DNA of 64,000 bases, from positions 17,055-81,054 of the forward strand of contig CAMBXO010000013.1 of assembly GCA_945871915.1 (NCBI GenBank), in the 5' to 3' direction. The stretch comes from Singulisphaera sp. GP187. Its GTDB lineage: Bacteria; Planctomycetota; Phycisphaerae; Phycisphaerales; SM1A02. Position 1 is the first letter of the stretch. Each line of letters opens with the position of its first letter. A program made the position numbers and the translations under genes. Positions 46,483 to 59,067 of this stretch are shown piece by piece. The notes under the pieces were generated by a model. The model was not told the origin of the DNA. It saw nothing but the letters and a program-made list of their open reading frames with translations, and did not search any database.

Positions 46483-47439
46483 ATGGATGAGTGTGGGCAT
46501 ATTCCTGTTCTGCTTGAGCAGATCATGCGCTGTGTGCAACCGCAGACAGGTGAAGTGGCGGTTGATTGCACGGCTGGGCGAGGCGGACACGCGGCGGCCA
46601 TGGCAGAAAAACTGGGAGCCCCAGGAACGCTCGTGCTTCTGGATGTGGACCGCGACAACTTGGACTTTTCTGCGCAGCGAATTCAGTCGCTTCCGTCACC
46701 TCCGCGAGTGATTGCGGTGCACACCAACTTTGAGCATGCCGGTGTTGTCTTGCAAGAGCGGGGTCTTGTCGCTGACATTGTTCTGGCTGACTTGGGATTT
46801 GCCAGCAATCAAATGGACGATCCGCGGCGTGGACTGGCCTTTGCACAGAGTGGTCCATTGGACATGCGGCTCAATTTTTCGGAAGGCGAGACGGCGGCAA
46901 CCCTTCTTGACTCCATTACAGAGACTCGATTGACGGAACTTATTTTTGAGTTTGGCGAAGATCCCTTTGCGCGAAGAATTGCTCAACACATTCTTGAGAG
47001 TCGAAAGCAGGGGGCATTGGTGACCACAGTTGATCTGGCCACAGCGGTCTTGCGGGCCTATGGGCCTCGCGGTCGCCAAAGCAGAATTCATCCGGCAACC
47101 AGAACTTTTATGGCTCTTCGAATTGCGGTGAATCGCGAACTTGAGTGTTTGAACAAGTTATTATCAGACCTTGAAGACGCAGCCAGATTTGCCTCGTTAG
47201 GAACACCTTCGTGGATTTCTCCCAATGCACGAATGGCAATTGTGTCGTTTCACAGCCTTGAGGACCGATGCATCAAGCGGTCTTTCGTTGAAATGGAACG
47301 CCACGGATGGGCTACCCGATTGACGAAAAAACCATTGATTGCAAGTGAATTGGAGCAAGGACACAACCCACGCGCTCGATCGGCCAAGCTGAGAGCCGCT
47401 CAAGTGCAGCCCCGAACCGATAGGGTTCCCGGCAAGTGA
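46483..47439 (+). CDS. rsmH: 16S rRNA (cytosine1402-N4)-methyltransferase
   Basis: HIPVLLEQIMRCVQPQTGEVAVDCTAGRGGHAAAMAEK; DIVLADLGFASNQMDDPRRGLAF; RTFMALRIAVNRELECL; SFHSLEDR. Start trimmed from 46276 to ATG 46483. Confidence 0.95.
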   Translation: MDECGHIPVLLEQIMRCVQPQTGEVAVDCTAGRGGHAAAMAEKLGAPGTLVLLDVDRDNLDFSAQRIQSLPSPPRVIAVHTNFEHAGVVLQERGLVADIVLADLGFASNQMDDPRRGLAFAQSGPLDMRLNFSEGETAATLLDSITETRLTELIFEFGEDPFARRIAQHILESRKQGALVTTVDLATAVLRAYGPRGRQSRIHPATRTFMALRIAVNRELECLNKLLSDLEDAARFASLGTPSWISPNARMAIVSFHSLEDRCIKRSFVEMERHGWATRLTKKPLIASELEQGHNPRARSAKLRAAQVQPRTDRVPGK

Positions 47440-47496
47440 AGCGAGAGTGATTTGCTATGGTCGACAGCGGACCTGGCCTAGACGCAAGGATGCGAC

Positions 47497-48399
47497 ATGA
47501 CACGAGAGAACAAGTTGGCAATGGTGGTTGGTTTCGGACTTCTGTTGTTTGTTGGCATTCTTGTCAGCGATCACTTTAGCGCTGCTCAAAGGCAGGACAC
47601 TGCCAACCTTAGTCTTGCCGAACGCGGGCGTGACCGAACCTCTCGTGCCATCAGCATTGAGCCCATGCCTGCGGCGATTGCATCCACTCTGCAGCCGGAA
47701 CAGATGCCAGCAACGTCTGGTGATGTGCAGCCATCACGCGGCGTTACGCCCATTCCATCTCAACCTATCGAAGCACGGGGCACGACTGCGGTTGTCAGCG
47801 CTCCGACTGCATCGCCAGTGGCTCAGCCCAAGACCCAAGAGAGTGCACCAGGCGTTCGATTGCATCCGATTGCTGAGGGTGAAACGCTGTACGCGATTTG
47901 CAAGAAGGAATACGGAGATGGCTCGCTTTCAACGGCGCTTGCCGCATTTAACAAGAAGGCAATTCCCGATCCTCGCAGGATTCGAAAGGGTGTCACCATT
48001 CGCATTCCAGCCGCGCATGTTCTTCGTGGTGAAAGCGCACCCGCTCGTGTGGAGGCCGCACAAGGCACCACCGGGGCAGGATCCAATGCAGTGTCTCCGC
48101 CGGTGCTGTCGGTAGCGGATGTGATTCTTTCCGAGCATGCATCGTCAACTGGTGGCGTGGTCACCATTGATGTGCCTGCGTCCTCAACTGCTTCGGCCAA
48201 AGGTAAGAGTGCGTCCACAAAGACTGAAAGCCGTGGTGATTACACCGTACAAAAGGGCGACACTCTTGCGTCCATCGCGAAGCGGAAACTTGGCAGCACG
48301 TCGCGCTGGCAGGAGATCGCCTCACTGAATTCGGCAGAGTTGCCAGATCCCGCCGCGTTATCTCCAGGCATGACGCTCAAGTTGCCTGGTCGTCGTTGA
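47497..48399 (+). CDS. LysM-domain protein with N-terminal TM, probably two LysM motifs
   Basis: TM LLLFVGILVSD; HPIAEGETLYAICKKEYGDGSLSTALAAFNKKAIPDPRRIRKGVTIRIP and YTVQKGDTLASIAKRKLGSTSRWQEIASLNSAELPDPAALSPGMTLKLP. Confidence 0.9.
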   Translation: MTRENKLAMVVGFGLLLFVGILVSDHFSAAQRQDTANLSLAERGRDRTSRAISIEPMPAAIASTLQPEQMPATSGDVQPSRGVTPIPSQPIEARGTTAVVSAPTASPVAQPKTQESAPGVRLHPIAEGETLYAICKKEYGDGSLSTALAAFNKKAIPDPRRIRKGVTIRIPAAHVLRGESAPARVEAAQGTTGAGSNAVSPPVLSVADVILSEHASSTGGVVTIDVPASSTASAKGKSASTKTESRGDYTVQKGDTLASIAKRKLGSTSRWQEIASLNSAELPDPAALSPGMTLKLPGRR

Positions 48400-48420
48400 T
48401 CCGAAGGAGGCGTACGCCGC

Positions 48421-48756
48421 ATGTTTGGAAAGAGCATTGCCATCGTGGTGGCTCTTGGCGTGATGGCAACGATCCTGCTTGCATTTCGTCAGCAGCGATT
48501 TGAATTGGCCGCACGGATTTCGCGCGCGCATTGGCGCATTCTGGAGCAAGAGCGAGAGATTGGTCGTGCCCGTGCTGGCGTGGCCTCGGCGATCAGGCCT
48601 GATGCGCTTCGCAAGGCCATTGCTGAGTCGAGTATGAAGTGGCGGCCCATTCCTCATCGACTCGATGCGCCCAATGCACCAAGTCAGCCCCGATTGGCGA
48701 TCCGACCCAAGAGTGATGCCGAGCGTGACGAGCCGCGCGTGGAGTTTGGAGGATGA
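48421..48756 (+). CDS. Small bitopic protein, positional FtsL-like candidate
   Basis: N-terminal TM plus basic/coiled region; sits between rsmH and ftsI; ATGA overlap with ftsI; no sequence signature claimed. Confidence 0.5.
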   Translation: MFGKSIAIVVALGVMATILLAFRQQRFELAARISRAHWRILEQEREIGRARAGVASAIRPDALRKAIAESSMKWRPIPHRLDAPNAPSQPRLAIRPKSDAERDEPRVEFGG

Positions 48757-50615
48757 ATCCAGTTGCAGCATCACCAATGAGCGAAGCTCAAAGCAGACGA
48801 TTGCGTGCGTGGAGCCGCTGCATGGTGTGGAGCATTGTGGCAATGTTGGTGTGCACGACGGCACGAATTACATGGCTGAAGGTGTTGCCACATGAGCAAC
48901 TCGCCGCGGCCGCTGGAGCGCATCGCAGCGACGCAAAAGAATTAGCGGAGCGGGGCCAGATTGTGGATCGGCGCGGTCGCGTGCTTGCAACAAGCCTCAT
49001 GGCGCGTCGGGTGTACGTGGACCCCGCACTGATTTGGGAACGAGGATGGGATCGCGTGAAAAAGGCGGCGAAGGACGACCCAACTTCGCAAGCGACCACG
49101 GACCCCTTTCGAGATGTGGCTACGGCGGTTGGAAGCATTTTGAAAATACCTTCGAGTCGTGTTTTGACAACGCTTCGGAATAACGCGGATGCACGGTACA
49201 TCGTGGTGGCGGAAGCCCTTACCGATGATCAAGTGGAGGAACTCCAAACGCTGCGGCTTGGCGGAGTTGGTGTGGAGAGTTATCCCAAGCGAACGTATCC
49301 GGCGGGTTCAATTGCTGAACAAGTGGTGGGTTGTGTTGGACAGGAACGACACGGGCAATCCGGCGCGGAATTGCAGCATGAATCGGTGATGCTTGGAGAG
49401 GATGGCAATCTTGGATTTCTTCGTGATGTGCAACGGCGTCCATTGTGGATTGACGAACGGGACTATCAACCCGCTCGAAACGGACAGGACATTCGGCTGA
49501 GTCTTGACTTGGTGGTTCAGGAACTGGCCGAAGAGTGTTTGCGAACCGCGGTCAAGCAATTCAATGCCGGAGGCGGGCGATGCGTTGTGATGGATGTGGA
49601 GAACGGCGACATTTTGGCTCTTGCAGATGTGCTGAATCCGCGTCGAGGTTGGCGGGAAGTGACCACCGATCCGTCCCGCGCGATTCACCCATCCCTTGGT
49701 CGCAACCGCAATGTGACCGATCCGTATGAACCGGGCTCCACCTTTAAACCTTTTGTGTGGGCCGCCGCAACGGAGTTAGGCAAGTACAAGACAAATTCCA
49801 TTGTGAAATTGCCGCAGGGGCCCTATGTCACTCGCTTTGGTCGCGTGATCCGCGACGTGAAATATTACGGGCCAGTCTCGTGGAAAACGGTCTTGGTCAA
49901 AAGTCTGAACGGCGGCATGGCAAGTGCTGCCGAGAAAATGACCTTTGCACAAATGCGTGACATGTTGGAGGCATTTGGATTTGGGAAAAAAACCGGGGTC
50001 GGAATTCCTGGAGAGAGTGAAGGGCTGGTGACGTCTGCCAAGGCGTGGAGCAAGTACACGCAGACCAGCGTGTGCATGGGGCACGAAATCGGTGTGACGC
50101 CCGTTCAAATGGTGCAGGCATTTAGCGCGTTCTGTCGAGATGGCACGATGACACCCGCCAGATTGACGTTGGGTCAGGAGGGTGAATCGCGAGCGTTTCC
50201 GCTTCCTGTTCGTCGGGTGCTTCCAGCAGCGATTGCGTATGAGGCGCGTGAAGCGATGGAAGGTGTCATTACGGAGGGCACGGGCCGAAAGGCTCAGAGT
50301 GATCGGTATCGCATGTTTGGAAAGTCAGGTACCGCCCAACTTCCAAAGCCCAAGGGACAAGGCAAGGGATATTTTGAGGATCGTTATGTGAGTTCGTTTA
50401 TCGCAGGTGCGCCATTTAAGAATCCACGCATTGTGTGCCTTGTGGTGATTGACGATCCGGACAAGGCCAAGGGTCACTATGGTGGCAGCATTGCCGGACC
50501 AGTCTGCCGCGATGTGATTGATCAAACGCTGGAATACATGGGCGTGTCGCCAGATCAAGATCCCAAGAAGTCCGCTCAGTTGGCAAGCATTCGCAAAGAG
50601 CCCGATCGCCACTGA
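48753..50615 (+). CDS. ftsI: Penicillin-binding protein 2 / FtsI-type transpeptidase
   Basis: RGQIVDRRGRVLATS; DPYEPGSTFKPFVWAAA (SxxK); FGKSGTAQLP (KSGT). Confidence 0.92.
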   Translation: MNPVAASPMSEAQSRRLRAWSRCMVWSIVAMLVCTTARITWLKVLPHEQLAAAAGAHRSDAKELAERGQIVDRRGRVLATSLMARRVYVDPALIWERGWDRVKKAAKDDPTSQATTDPFRDVATAVGSILKIPSSRVLTTLRNNADARYIVVAEALTDDQVEELQTLRLGGVGVESYPKRTYPAGSIAEQVVGCVGQERHGQSGAELQHESVMLGEDGNLGFLRDVQRRPLWIDERDYQPARNGQDIRLSLDLVVQELAEECLRTAVKQFNAGGGRCVVMDVENGDILALADVLNPRRGWREVTTDPSRAIHPSLGRNRNVTDPYEPGSTFKPFVWAAATELGKYKTNSIVKLPQGPYVTRFGRVIRDVKYYGPVSWKTVLVKSLNGGMASAAEKMTFAQMRDMLEAFGFGKKTGVGIPGESEGLVTSAKAWSKYTQTSVCMGHEIGVTPVQMVQAFSAFCRDGTMTPARLTLGQEGESRAFPLPVRRVLPAAIAYEAREAMEGVITEGTGRKAQSDRYRMFGKSGTAQLPKPKGQGKGYFEDRYVSSFIAGAPFKNPRIVCLVVIDDPDKAKGHYGGSIAGPVCRDVIDQTLEYMGVSPDQDPKKSAQLASIRKEPDRH

Positions 50616-50669
50616 TCCGTGAAAAGCTTTGGCGAGCAGCGGGAACAGATGGCTCGTTGCGCCTGACCG

Positions 50670-51899
50670 TTACACACCAAGCAGCAGTCGGCCCGGTCGC
50701 TCAAGGGCGGTCTTTACGAGCACAAGGAATCCGACCGCCTCGGCGCCATCGACAATGCGATGGTCGTAACTCAGGGCTAGGTACATCATCGGTCGAATGG
50801 CCACTTCTCCCGGCCTGTTGGGATCTTCCACGGCTCGGTTCTTGATGGCGTGCATTCCCAAGATTCCGGACTGAGGCGGATTCAAAATCGGCGTGCTCAT
50901 CAGACTTCCGTAGATGCCGCCATTGGTGATCGTAAAAGTTCCGCCGGTCATGTCGCGAACCGACAAGTGCCCGTCGCGCGCTTTGCCGGCGAGTGCCTTG
51001 ATGGCATGCTCAATCTCGGAAATGGACAGCGTGTGAACATTGCGTACAACGGGGACAACAAGCCCCTTGTCCGTTCCGACGGCAACAGAAACATCCACAA
51101 AGTCGTGGTACTCAACTTCATCACCGACAATGCTTGCGTTGACGCGTGGAAACTTTTCCAGACCAAGAACAACGGCTTTCACGAAGAAGCCCATGAAACC
51201 CAAGCCGACACCGAAGCGCTTCTCGAAAGCTTCCTTGTGTTCACTTCGAAGCCGCATGATTTCGGTCATGTCAGCTTCGTTGAAAGTTGTCAGCATGGCG
51301 GCGGTGTTTTTGGCACTGACCAGCCGCTCAGCGATGCGAGCTCTGAGCTTGGTCATGCGTTCGCGGCGAATACCTCGAGCGGGCGAGCCATCAGAATCGG
51401 TGGTTGTTGCAGAAGCGGTTTCCGGGCGATGCCCGTCAGTCGCGGGGGCGGTGGCTGGGGCCTTGGCGAGTGGCTTCCCACGGTTCGCTTTTTCAATGTC
51501 AGCTTTGGTTACGCGACCGCCGGGACCGGTGCCTTCTACCTCGCCGAGGTCGACACCTTTGTCCGCCGCCATTTTGCGGGCAACACTGGTGGCTTTTGGT
51601 TCTGTTGATTCGATCGCTGCGGGCACAGCAACCGCGGCGGCTTTGGCTGCTGCGGCGGGTCGCTTGGCTTTGTCATCAATGCGAGCAACCACCGCACCCA
51701 CCACCTGATCGCTCCCGCTCACGACATCCACCGTGAGCGTTCCAGCGGCGGGAGCCAGCAATTCAAGCGTTGCTTTGTCGCTTTCAATCTCGGTGAGCAA
51801 TTCATCCTTCTCCACAAAATCACCATCGCCGCGCCGCCAAGCGCCGATGCGAACTTCGGTAATGCTCTCGCCAGGACTTGGAATGATTACATCGATCAT
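50670..51899 (-). CDS. sucB: Dihydrolipoamide succinyltransferase (2-oxoglutarate dehydrogenase E2)
   Basis: [45 protein letters not shown] (lipoyl); [57 protein letters not shown]. Confidence 0.95.
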   Translation of the reverse strand: MIDVIIPSPGESITEVRIGAWRRGDGDFVEKDELLTEIESDKATLELLAPAAGTLTVDVVSGSDQVVGAVVARIDDKAKRPAAAAKAAAVAVPAAIESTEPKATSVARKMAADKGVDLGEVEGTGPGGRVTKADIEKANRGKPLAKAPATAPATDGHRPETASATTTDSDGSPARGIRRERMTKLRARIAERLVSAKNTAAMLTTFNEADMTEIMRLRSEHKEAFEKRFGVGLGFMGFFVKAVVLGLEKFPRVNASIVGDEVEYHDFVDVSVAVGTDKGLVVPVVRNVHTLSISEIEHAIKALAGKARDGHLSVRDMTGGTFTITNGGIYGSLMSTPILNPPQSGILGMHAIKNRAVEDPNRPGEVAIRPMMYLALSYDHRIVDGAEAVGFLVLVKTALERPGRLLLGV

Positions 51900-51949
51900 G
51901 TCGTCACGGTCTCCATACATGCGTCGCGTGCCTGCGACGCGATTGGTGT

Positions 51950-54802
51950 TCAGTGCTTCGTGGCAGCAGACGGTTTGCCCTTGGATTGACTGCCTCTGGA
52001 TCCGCCCGTCTCCTTTGGACTGCCGACTGCGTCATAAAGGATTTGTTCTTGCTGATGCTGATGCATTTTCTGACTTCCGACAGCGGGGCTGGCAGCGTCG
52101 ACGCGGCCGATGTAGTGAGTCGTTCGCGTTGGAAAGAGATCAATCATCTTGCCTTGCACAAAGCGCCACGCACCCATGTTGCGAGGTTCTTCCTGCACCC
52201 ACACCACTTCGGCCGTGGGCACTCGTTCCAAGATCGCTGCCACGTCCGCTGCAGGAAATGGATTGAGTTGCTCGATGCGCACCATGGCAACATCGGCGGT
52301 CTTTGACTTGGCGCGGTGCGCAACGAGCTCATGGAAGATCTTGCCGCTGCACAGAATGAGCCGGCGCGTGTCCTCTGGTTTGGGCGCAGCGTCGTCGGAG
52401 ATGACATGCTTCCAAGAGCCCTTAGAAAATTCTTTCACTGAACTACAGGCTGCGGGAAGGCGCAGCATGCTCTTGGGGGTCATCAGTATGAGTGGCTTGC
52501 GGTAGTTCACTTTCATCTGGCGACGCAGCAGATGGAAAAGTTGTGCAGAGGTGGTCGGCTGGCAGACCACCATGTTGTCGTTGGCGCAGAGTTGCAGAAA
52601 GCGTTCAAGCCGCGCGGAACTGTGTTCCGGGCCCTGTCCCTCATAGCCGTGGGGCAACAGCAAAACAAGACCACTGAATCGATGCCACTTCGCTTCGGCA
52701 CTCGCAATAAATTGGTCGATGATCACTTGTGCGCCGTTTCCAAAGTCGCCGAACTGAGCCTCCCAAATGATGAGCATGCGAGGATCGGTCAGCGAGTAAC
52801 CGTATTCAAATCCAACAACGGCTTGCTCTGTCAGCGGACTGTTGTGCACACAAAACTTGGCCTGATCGATCGACAGCGAATTGAGCGCGATGTGCGGGTG
52901 GCCAGTGGTTTGGCACTTCACCACGGCGTGGCGGTGGCTAAAAGTGCCTCGCTCCACATCTTGGCCGGTCAGGCGAATCGAATGGCCCTCAAGAAGCAGT
53001 GACCCGAAGGCAAGCAATTCGCCCATGGCCCAATCAAGCCCCGCTTCGCCACCAAGGTTCGCGCGAGAATCCAGCAGTCGCGAGACAACTTTGTGTGACT
53101 GGAAATCGGCGGGAGTCGACCCAAGTGTTTTGGCAATGTCGCGCAGCGTGTTTTCCGCAACGCCAGTTTCAATTGGTGCGGCGTCGTACGTACCTGAGAG
53201 GCCAGCCCAAATGTGTTGGAACGGATTCACTCCCGGCGTGACGGGATTCCCTTTGCTCTTGGTCTGCGCCTCATCCATGCTCCGATGAAGTTCATCGTGC
53301 ATGGCGGCAACATCAGCTTTGGTAGTGACTCCCTCGGCCTCAAGCCGTGCGGCGTAGCGACTTGTGATGCCGGGGTGCTTGCGGACACGCTGGTAAAGCA
53401 TGGGCTGCGTGAAGAACGGTTCATCCGTTTCGTTGTGTCCGTTCTTTCGGAAGCACCACATATCGATCACCACATCACTTCCAAAAGTTTGTCGCCATTC
53501 AAGGGCCAGTCGAGCCACCCACGCGCAGGCTTCGGGGTCATCACCATTCACATGGAAGATGGGAGCCTCGACCATTTTGGCAATATCCGTGCAGTATCTC
53601 CCTGCAAACAGATCATGCTGATCCGTGGTGAAACCAACCTGATTGTTAATAACAATGTGAATCGTTCCGCCAACGGTGTAGCCAGCGAGTCCCATCATGT
53701 TGAGGCATTCAGCAACAATGCCTTGGCCCGGAAACGAGGCATCGCCATGCAGAATGACTGGCACAACCGAGTGGCGGCGCTCGGTGTCATTGGCAAGCCG
53801 CTGCTTGGCTCTGCATCGACCCATGACAACGCTTGCTACAAACTCAAGATGGCTGGGGTTGGCTGCAAGGGTGAGGTGAACTTGCTTTCCGGTGCTCGTG
53901 GTGACATCGCTGGAATATCCTTGGTGGTATTTCACATCGCCGCCACCTGAAAGAAATCCCTCAACCCATGCTTCTTCAAACTCTGTGAAGATCTGATTGA
54001 AATTCTTTCGCAGAACGTTGGCCAGCACATTCAAACGACCTCGATGGGCCATGCCAAAAGAAAACTCGCCAATACCGTGAGCGGGCGCTAACTCAACAAT
54101 TGTGTCGAGCATCGGAATCACGCTTTCGCCACCCTCTAATCCGAATCGTTTTTTGCCGATGTAGCGTTTTTCAAGGAATGACTCAAAACCCTCCGCCGCC
54201 ACCAACCGCTTGAGCAGGCGTTTGCGAATGGCAGGTTCCAAGGCCGGATGGTTGCGAACATTCTCCATGTTTCGCTGCAGCCATCGGCGCTTTTCCCGAT
54301 CCTGCACATGCAGGTACTCCACGCCAACATGCTGGCAATAGGTGTCCTCGAGCATGTTCACAATCTCAACAAGCGGAGATGGATTGGGAAGCGGCAGCGA
54401 TCCCGGATCAAACTCGACCGCAAGTTCATCGTCGGTGAGGCCGAATGACTCAAGCGTGAGTTGTTCGGGAAATGGGCGCTCCACTCCTAATGGATCGAGC
54501 GCTGCAGCAAGGTGACCAAGGTCTCGGTAGGCGTAGATCAGACTGTCGACTTTGCTTTGCGATCCTCGCACACCGCTGGAAGTGGTTTCGGCAAGGTTGG
54601 TGGAAGCGGCCGAATGGTGCGGCGTGGCAGTCGGCGTCGTTTGAGATGTTGCATCCGGCTGCTTCGGTGCTCGCTCATATCCAAGTTCAAAGCCTTGAAA
54701 AAAATTCTGCCAATCGGCAGACAGGCTCGATGGATCCCGTTGCCACGCGGCATACTGCTGCTCAAGAAACGCAGGATCGAGTCCATTGACTTGTGCAGGC
54801 AT
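51950..54802 (-). CDS. sucA: 2-oxoglutarate dehydrogenase E1
   Basis: [78 protein letters not shown] extends to 54940; M at 54802 best fits, 54865 also possible. Confidence 0.95.
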   Translation of the reverse strand: MPAQVNGLDPAFLEQQYAAWQRDPSSLSADWQNFFQGFELGYERAPKQPDATSQTTPTATPHHSAASTNLAETTSSGVRGSQSKVDSLIYAYRDLGHLAAALDPLGVERPFPEQLTLESFGLTDDELAVEFDPGSLPLPNPSPLVEIVNMLEDTYCQHVGVEYLHVQDREKRRWLQRNMENVRNHPALEPAIRKRLLKRLVAAEGFESFLEKRYIGKKRFGLEGGESVIPMLDTIVELAPAHGIGEFSFGMAHRGRLNVLANVLRKNFNQIFTEFEEAWVEGFLSGGGDVKYHQGYSSDVTTSTGKQVHLTLAANPSHLEFVASVVMGRCRAKQRLANDTERRHSVVPVILHGDASFPGQGIVAECLNMMGLAGYTVGGTIHIVINNQVGFTTDQHDLFAGRYCTDIAKMVEAPIFHVNGDDPEACAWVARLALEWRQTFGSDVVIDMWCFRKNGHNETDEPFFTQPMLYQRVRKHPGITSRYAARLEAEGVTTKADVAAMHDELHRSMDEAQTKSKGNPVTPGVNPFQHIWAGLSGTYDAAPIETGVAENTLRDIAKTLGSTPADFQSHKVVSRLLDSRANLGGEAGLDWAMGELLAFGSLLLEGHSIRLTGQDVERGTFSHRHAVVKCQTTGHPHIALNSLSIDQAKFCVHNSPLTEQAVVGFEYGYSLTDPRMLIIWEAQFGDFGNGAQVIIDQFIASAEAKWHRFSGLVLLLPHGYEGQGPEHSSARLERFLQLCANDNMVVCQPTTSAQLFHLLRRQMKVNYRKPLILMTPKSMLRLPAACSSVKEFSKGSWKHVISDDAAPKPEDTRRLILCSGKIFHELVAHRAKSKTADVAMVRIEQLNPFPAADVAAILERVPTAEVVWVQEEPRNMGAWRFVQGKMIDLFPTRTTHYIGRVDAASPAVGSQKMHQHQQEQILYDAVGSPKETGGSRGSQSKGKPSAATKH

Positions 54803-55037
54803 GGAGCGGGAAGGATTCTGTGACGCTGGCGTAGTCAAGATGGCTCTCCAGAAAGCATGGGCCATCGTGCGCGAGAGGTTGGCACCCTGCCAGCCTGGCT
54901 CATGGCGGCTCTCTCTGAAACTGCCCGATTCTAGCCACATTCCGGGCTAGTTGGTGCATCACGAACGGCTCTTGAGATTGCACGCAAGAATCGCATCCGC
55001 TGTGGGCAGCGGTTGCCTTCGAGGACTCACCTTCGTG

Positions 55038-57530
<2,493 letters not shown>

Positions 57531-57540
57531 GCGGTGCTCG

Positions 57541-58758
57541 CTAGGCCACCACCGCTGCGGAAGTCGTGGCGGCTCTGGATTGATGCTTTTCCATGACTTC
57601 GGCTGTGATGGGTTGACGGGTGTGCATCAGATCCATGAAACAGTCAAAGAGGTAACTGCTGTCATGTGGACCCGGGCTTGCCTCGGGGTGATATTGCACA
57701 CAGAAAATCGGTTTTCGCAGGTGGCAAAAACCGGCGAGTGTTCCATCGTTCAAGTGTCGGTGGGTGGGTTGCCCCTCGACGGCTCGCAGTGACACCTCGT
57801 CCACGCAAAATCCGTGGTTCTGACTTGTGATCTCAACTCGGTTGGTGAGCAAGTTGCGAACAGGTTGATTGGATCCTCGATGTCCAAACTTCAGTTTCCA
57901 TGTGGTGGCACCCATGCTCAGAGCCAGCAACTGGTGACCGAGACAGATGCCAAAAGTGGGTATTTCGCCGGCGATTTCCCGCAATGTTGCAATCGTTGCT
58001 CCAACGGTCGCCGGATCGCCAGGCCCATTGGAAATAAAGAGTCCGTCGGGCTTGAGTGCCCGAATGGTTGCGGCGGTGGAGTCAAGAGGCAGTGTGATGA
58101 CTTCGCATCCACGACTAACCAGATGGCGATAGATATTCCGCTTGGCACCGCAGTCAAGCGACGCCACTCGAAATGTTTTCTTCATGTGCGTGGCCGCGTG
58201 CGAAGCCCACGCTCCAAGGTCTTCGGCAAAGGATCCGCGGGCAGAGGGCGAAACACATGACGCCAGGTTTTGTCCGGTCATCACTGGCTGGGCTCGAGCC
58301 TGCTGGACAAGTTCCGCATCGCTGCGAGCGGTTCCGATGGCCACCACGCCACGGAGGGCGCCCTGCGTTCGAAGCTTGCGAACCAGCGCGCGAGTGTCGA
58401 GACCAGTGATACCGGGTACTCGGTGCGCGGTCAGCCAATCGGAGAGGCTTTGATTGGATCGATAGTTTGAGTGAACGCGTGAGAGTTCTCGCACTACCAG
58501 TGCTTTCACCTGCACGGCGACACTCTCAACATCTTCTGTGGTCACGCCATAATTCCCAATGTGCGGCGCAGTCATCACCAGAATTTGGCCGGCGTAACTT
58601 GGGTCGCTGAGGGCCTCTTGGTACCCGCACATGGCGGTGTTGAAGACAACTTCCCCTTCGGTGGTGGAGTTTGGCGCAGCACATCCGAAGGCGTTCCCGT
58701 GAAAAACAGTTCCATCTTCAAGAACCAGGCGGGCCGGTTGTGGCATCTCCCGCTGCAT
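57541..58758 (-). CDS. carA: Carbamoyl-phosphate synthase small (glutaminase) subunit
   Basis: ARLVLEDGTVFHGNAFG; VFNTAMCGYQEALSDPSYAGQILVMT; PTFGICLGHQLLALSMGA; QYHPEASPGPHDSSYLFDCFM. Confidence 0.95.
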   Translation of the reverse strand: MQREMPQPARLVLEDGTVFHGNAFGCAAPNSTTEGEVVFNTAMCGYQEALSDPSYAGQILVMTAPHIGNYGVTTEDVESVAVQVKALVVRELSRVHSNYRSNQSLSDWLTAHRVPGITGLDTRALVRKLRTQGALRGVVAIGTARSDAELVQQARAQPVMTGQNLASCVSPSARGSFAEDLGAWASHAATHMKKTFRVASLDCGAKRNIYRHLVSRGCEVITLPLDSTAATIRALKPDGLFISNGPGDPATVGATIATLREIAGEIPTFGICLGHQLLALSMGATTWKLKFGHRGSNQPVRNLLTNRVEITSQNHGFCVDEVSLRAVEGQPTHRHLNDGTLAGFCHLRKPIFCVQYHPEASPGPHDSSYLFDCFMDLMHTRQPITAEVMEKHQSRAATTSAAVVA

Positions 58759-59067
58759 CGGTGGGTGAGTGTAGCGGGCAGAAGAAACATCCTTGCACAG
58801 AGTGTTTCGACAGAGAAATTGAACTCACAGGAGTGCCAAAGTGTGAGAGTGGCAAGCGAGCAATGACGGAACCCCTTGTGGCATAGAAACTTCGGCGCAT
58901 TTCAGTGCTGGCCTGTGCGTTTCAGTTGTCGTCATTTCATTGCGGGGAACGGGTCGCACAGGTACCTTTCCGCAATCAATCCCGGAACCCTTGTTTATAG
59001 CGAGGCGAACGGATTCCATATCACTTACGAGATCCAGCGATCTCCCCTCTACCCACGACACTGAGAG

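Noticed and set aside
51950-53002. Plus-strand ORFs (for example 52532-53002) opposite sucA
   Set aside because: Antisense to highly conserved 2-oxoglutarate dehydrogenase E1.
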